A DNA stretch of 64,000 bases, from positions 20,019-84,018 of the forward strand of contig CAJKLD010000004.1 of NCBI GenBank assembly GCA_905200645.1, read 5' to 3'. Within the stretch, counting starts at the first letter, position 1. Every line of letters begins with the position of its first letter. The DNA comes from an uncultured Phascolarctobacterium sp. GTDB taxonomy: Bacteria; Bacillota; Negativicutes; Acidaminococcales; Acidaminococcaceae. Position numbers and translations under genes: made by a program. Positions 63,126 to 64,000 of the stretch are shown in pieces. Below the pieces are notes generated by a model, which had not been told where the DNA came from, ran no database searches, and was given only the letters and a program-made list of their open reading frames with translations.

Positions 63126-64000
63126 ATGGCATTTGAAGAAATTAAAGCTGGTTTAGCAAAATACAACGCTGACGTTGAAGCTAAACTGGTAAAAAACCCT
63201 GAACGCGCAAACCTGGTTCCTAACAGACTGTACACCCCGATTGATCTTGGTGAAGGCTTTGACTACATGACCAAATTGGGCTTCCCTGGTGAATATCCTT
63301 ACACCCGTGGCGTACAACCCACCATGTATCGTGGCCGTTTCTGGACCATGCGTATGTATGCTGGTTTCTCCACCGCTGAAGAATCCAACAAACGTTATCG
63401 TTACCTGCTGGCTAACGGTGGTTCCGGCCTGTCCTGCGCATTCGACCTGCCGACTCAGATCGGTTATGATTCCACCGATCCGATGGCTGAAGGCGAAGTT
63501 GGTAAAGTAGGCGTAGCTATCGACTCCCTGGCAGATATGGAAATCCTGTTTGACCAAATTTCTTTGGACAAAGTTTCCACTTCTATGACCATCAACGCTC
63601 CTGCATCCGTACTGTTGGCTATGTACATTGCAGTTGCTGAAAAACAAGGCGTTTCCGCTGACAAACTGCGTGGTACCATTCAGAACGATATTCTGAAAGA
63701 GTATGCTGCTCGCGGCACCTACATTTTCCCGCCGAAACCCTCTATGCGTTTGATCACCAATATTTTTGAATATTGCTCCAAGAACGTACCTCTGTGGAAC
63801 ACCATCTCCATTTCCGGTTACCACATTCGTGAAGCTGGTTCTACCGCTTCTCAAGAAATTGCATTCACCATCGCTGACGGCATTGCTTATGTAGAAGCTG
63901 CTATCAAAGCTGGTTTGGACGTTGACGCTTTCGCTGGCCGTCTGTCCTTCTTCTGGAATGCTCATAACAACGTACTCGAAGAAGTTGCTAAATTCCGCGC
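63126..64000 (+). CDS. Methylmalonyl-CoA mutase, large-subunit type (partial, runs off the window)
   Basis: The first 291 codons are present, open to the last base. The N-terminal part has the mutase signature Tyr-Pro-Tyr-Thr-Arg-Gly-Val-Gln-Pro-Thr-Met-Tyr-Arg-Gly-Arg-Phe-Trp-Thr-Met-Arg (from about 58), then Tyr-Arg-Tyr-Leu-Leu, Gly-Leu-Ser-Cys-Ala-Phe-Asp-Leu-Pro-Thr-Gln-Ile-Gly-Tyr-Asp, and later Ser-Ile-Ser-Gly-Tyr-His-Ile-Arg-Glu-Ala-Gly. These line the acyl-CoA channel of the TIM barrel. With adenosylcobalamin it interconverts succinyl-CoA and R-methylmalonyl-CoA. The B12-binding domain (or a separate small-subunit gene) would lie beyond the window. ATG follows AAGGAGG. Strong codon bias like the preceding gene. 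Confidence 0.95.
   Translation, partial: MAFEEIKAGLAKYNADVEAKLVKNPERANLVPNRLYTPIDLGEGFDYMTKLGFPGEYPYTRGVQPTMYRGRFWTMRMYAGFSTAEESNKRYRYLLANGGSGLSCAFDLPTQIGYDSTDPMAEGEVGKVGVAIDSLADMEILFDQISLDKVSTSMTINAPASVLLAMYIAVAEKQGVSADKLRGTIQNDILKEYAARGTYIFPPKPSMRLITNIFEYCSKNVPLWNTISISGYHIREAGSTASQEIAFTIADGIAYVEAAIKAGLDVDAFAGRLSFFWNAHNNVLEEVAKFR

Noticed and set aside
1..64000. CRISPR arrays, rRNA/tRNA genes, prophage or transposase genes
   Set aside because: No regularly spaced repeats, cloverleaf or rRNA sequence, phage genes or transposase products were found in reading the window.

Overview
The window looks like chromosomal core DNA of an anaerobic, non-sporulating, diderm Firmicute of the Negativicutes. 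The best guess is an Acidaminococcaceae member such as Phascolarctobacterium; this is inferred from gene content only, with no marker RNA present. The support is: a Bacillus/Clostridium-type order of housekeeping genes (mfd, a spoVB-like flippase gene, mazG, hup, divIC, an S1 gene, tilS, hpt, ftsH, coaX, dus, greA, lysS); a T-box leader before valS; pyruvate:ferredoxin oxidoreductase; a two-domain FeoA/FeoA/FeoB system; an O-antigen ligase-type protein; and a succinate/propionate module (succinate CoA-transferase plus methylmalonyl-CoA mutase) running off the right edge. No rRNA, tRNA, CRISPR array, prophage or transposase gene was seen.

Layout. 1-3.3 kb: tail of an EamA transporter gene, a DASS-family anion transporter divergent from a LysR regulator, and an unknown protein. 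3.5-7.9 kb: a two-gene benzoyl-CoA-reductase/hydroxyacyl-CoA-dehydratase-like operon whose domain order matches the anaerobic plasmalogen genes plsA/plsR. 8.1-17.1 kb: a PucR regulator, birA, coaX, dus, a pair made of an unknown enzyme and a homologue of cyanobacterial acyl-ACP reductase, greA, and a lysS carrying an extra tRNA-binding domain. 17.2-19.3 kb: putP and a membrane protein on the minus strand. 19.4-27.7 kb: ywiB-like gene, DUF1846 gene, argS, pyrG, sppA, Yip1-type gene and glpX. 27.8-39.3 kb: the mfd-to-ftsH cluster, lacking the sporulation genes usually interspersed there. 39.5-43.9 kb: small metabolic and stress genes, including two Usp proteins. 44-50.7 kb: nifJ and the feo operon, including a 52-residue Cys-rich protein. 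50.7-56.6 kb: a ZTP-type riboswitch before an OFA-family transporter, then T-box-valS-folC. 56.6-58.1 kb: a 181-base palindromic element and an O-antigen ligase-type gene. 58.2-60.8 kb: a DRTGG / ATPase / [FeFe]-hydrogenase-like / DRTGG cluster. 61.4-64 kb: CoA-transferase and methylmalonyl-CoA mutase large subunit (truncated by the window end).

How it fits together. Pyruvate is oxidised by NifJ to acetyl-CoA and reduced ferredoxin. Succinate, possibly imported by the DASS carrier, is activated by the CoA-transferase and isomerised by the mutase on the way to propionate. The hydrogenase-like cluster looks like a sensory or regulatory redox device rather than a catalytic hydrogenase. Feo supplies the iron these Fe-S enzymes need. 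The lipid-related loci (the plsA/R-like pair, the acyl reductase homologue, and the flippase and ligase genes) fit an anaerobic diderm envelope rich in vinyl-ether lipids.

Most interesting points: the plsA/plsR-like operon; the acyl-ACP reductase homologue that keeps the catalytic cysteine; the ZTP riboswitch in front of an oxalate/formate-family transporter; the hydrogenase-like protein with the proton-relay cysteine replaced by alanine; the 181-base palindrome; and the four-hairpin leader of the mutase gene.
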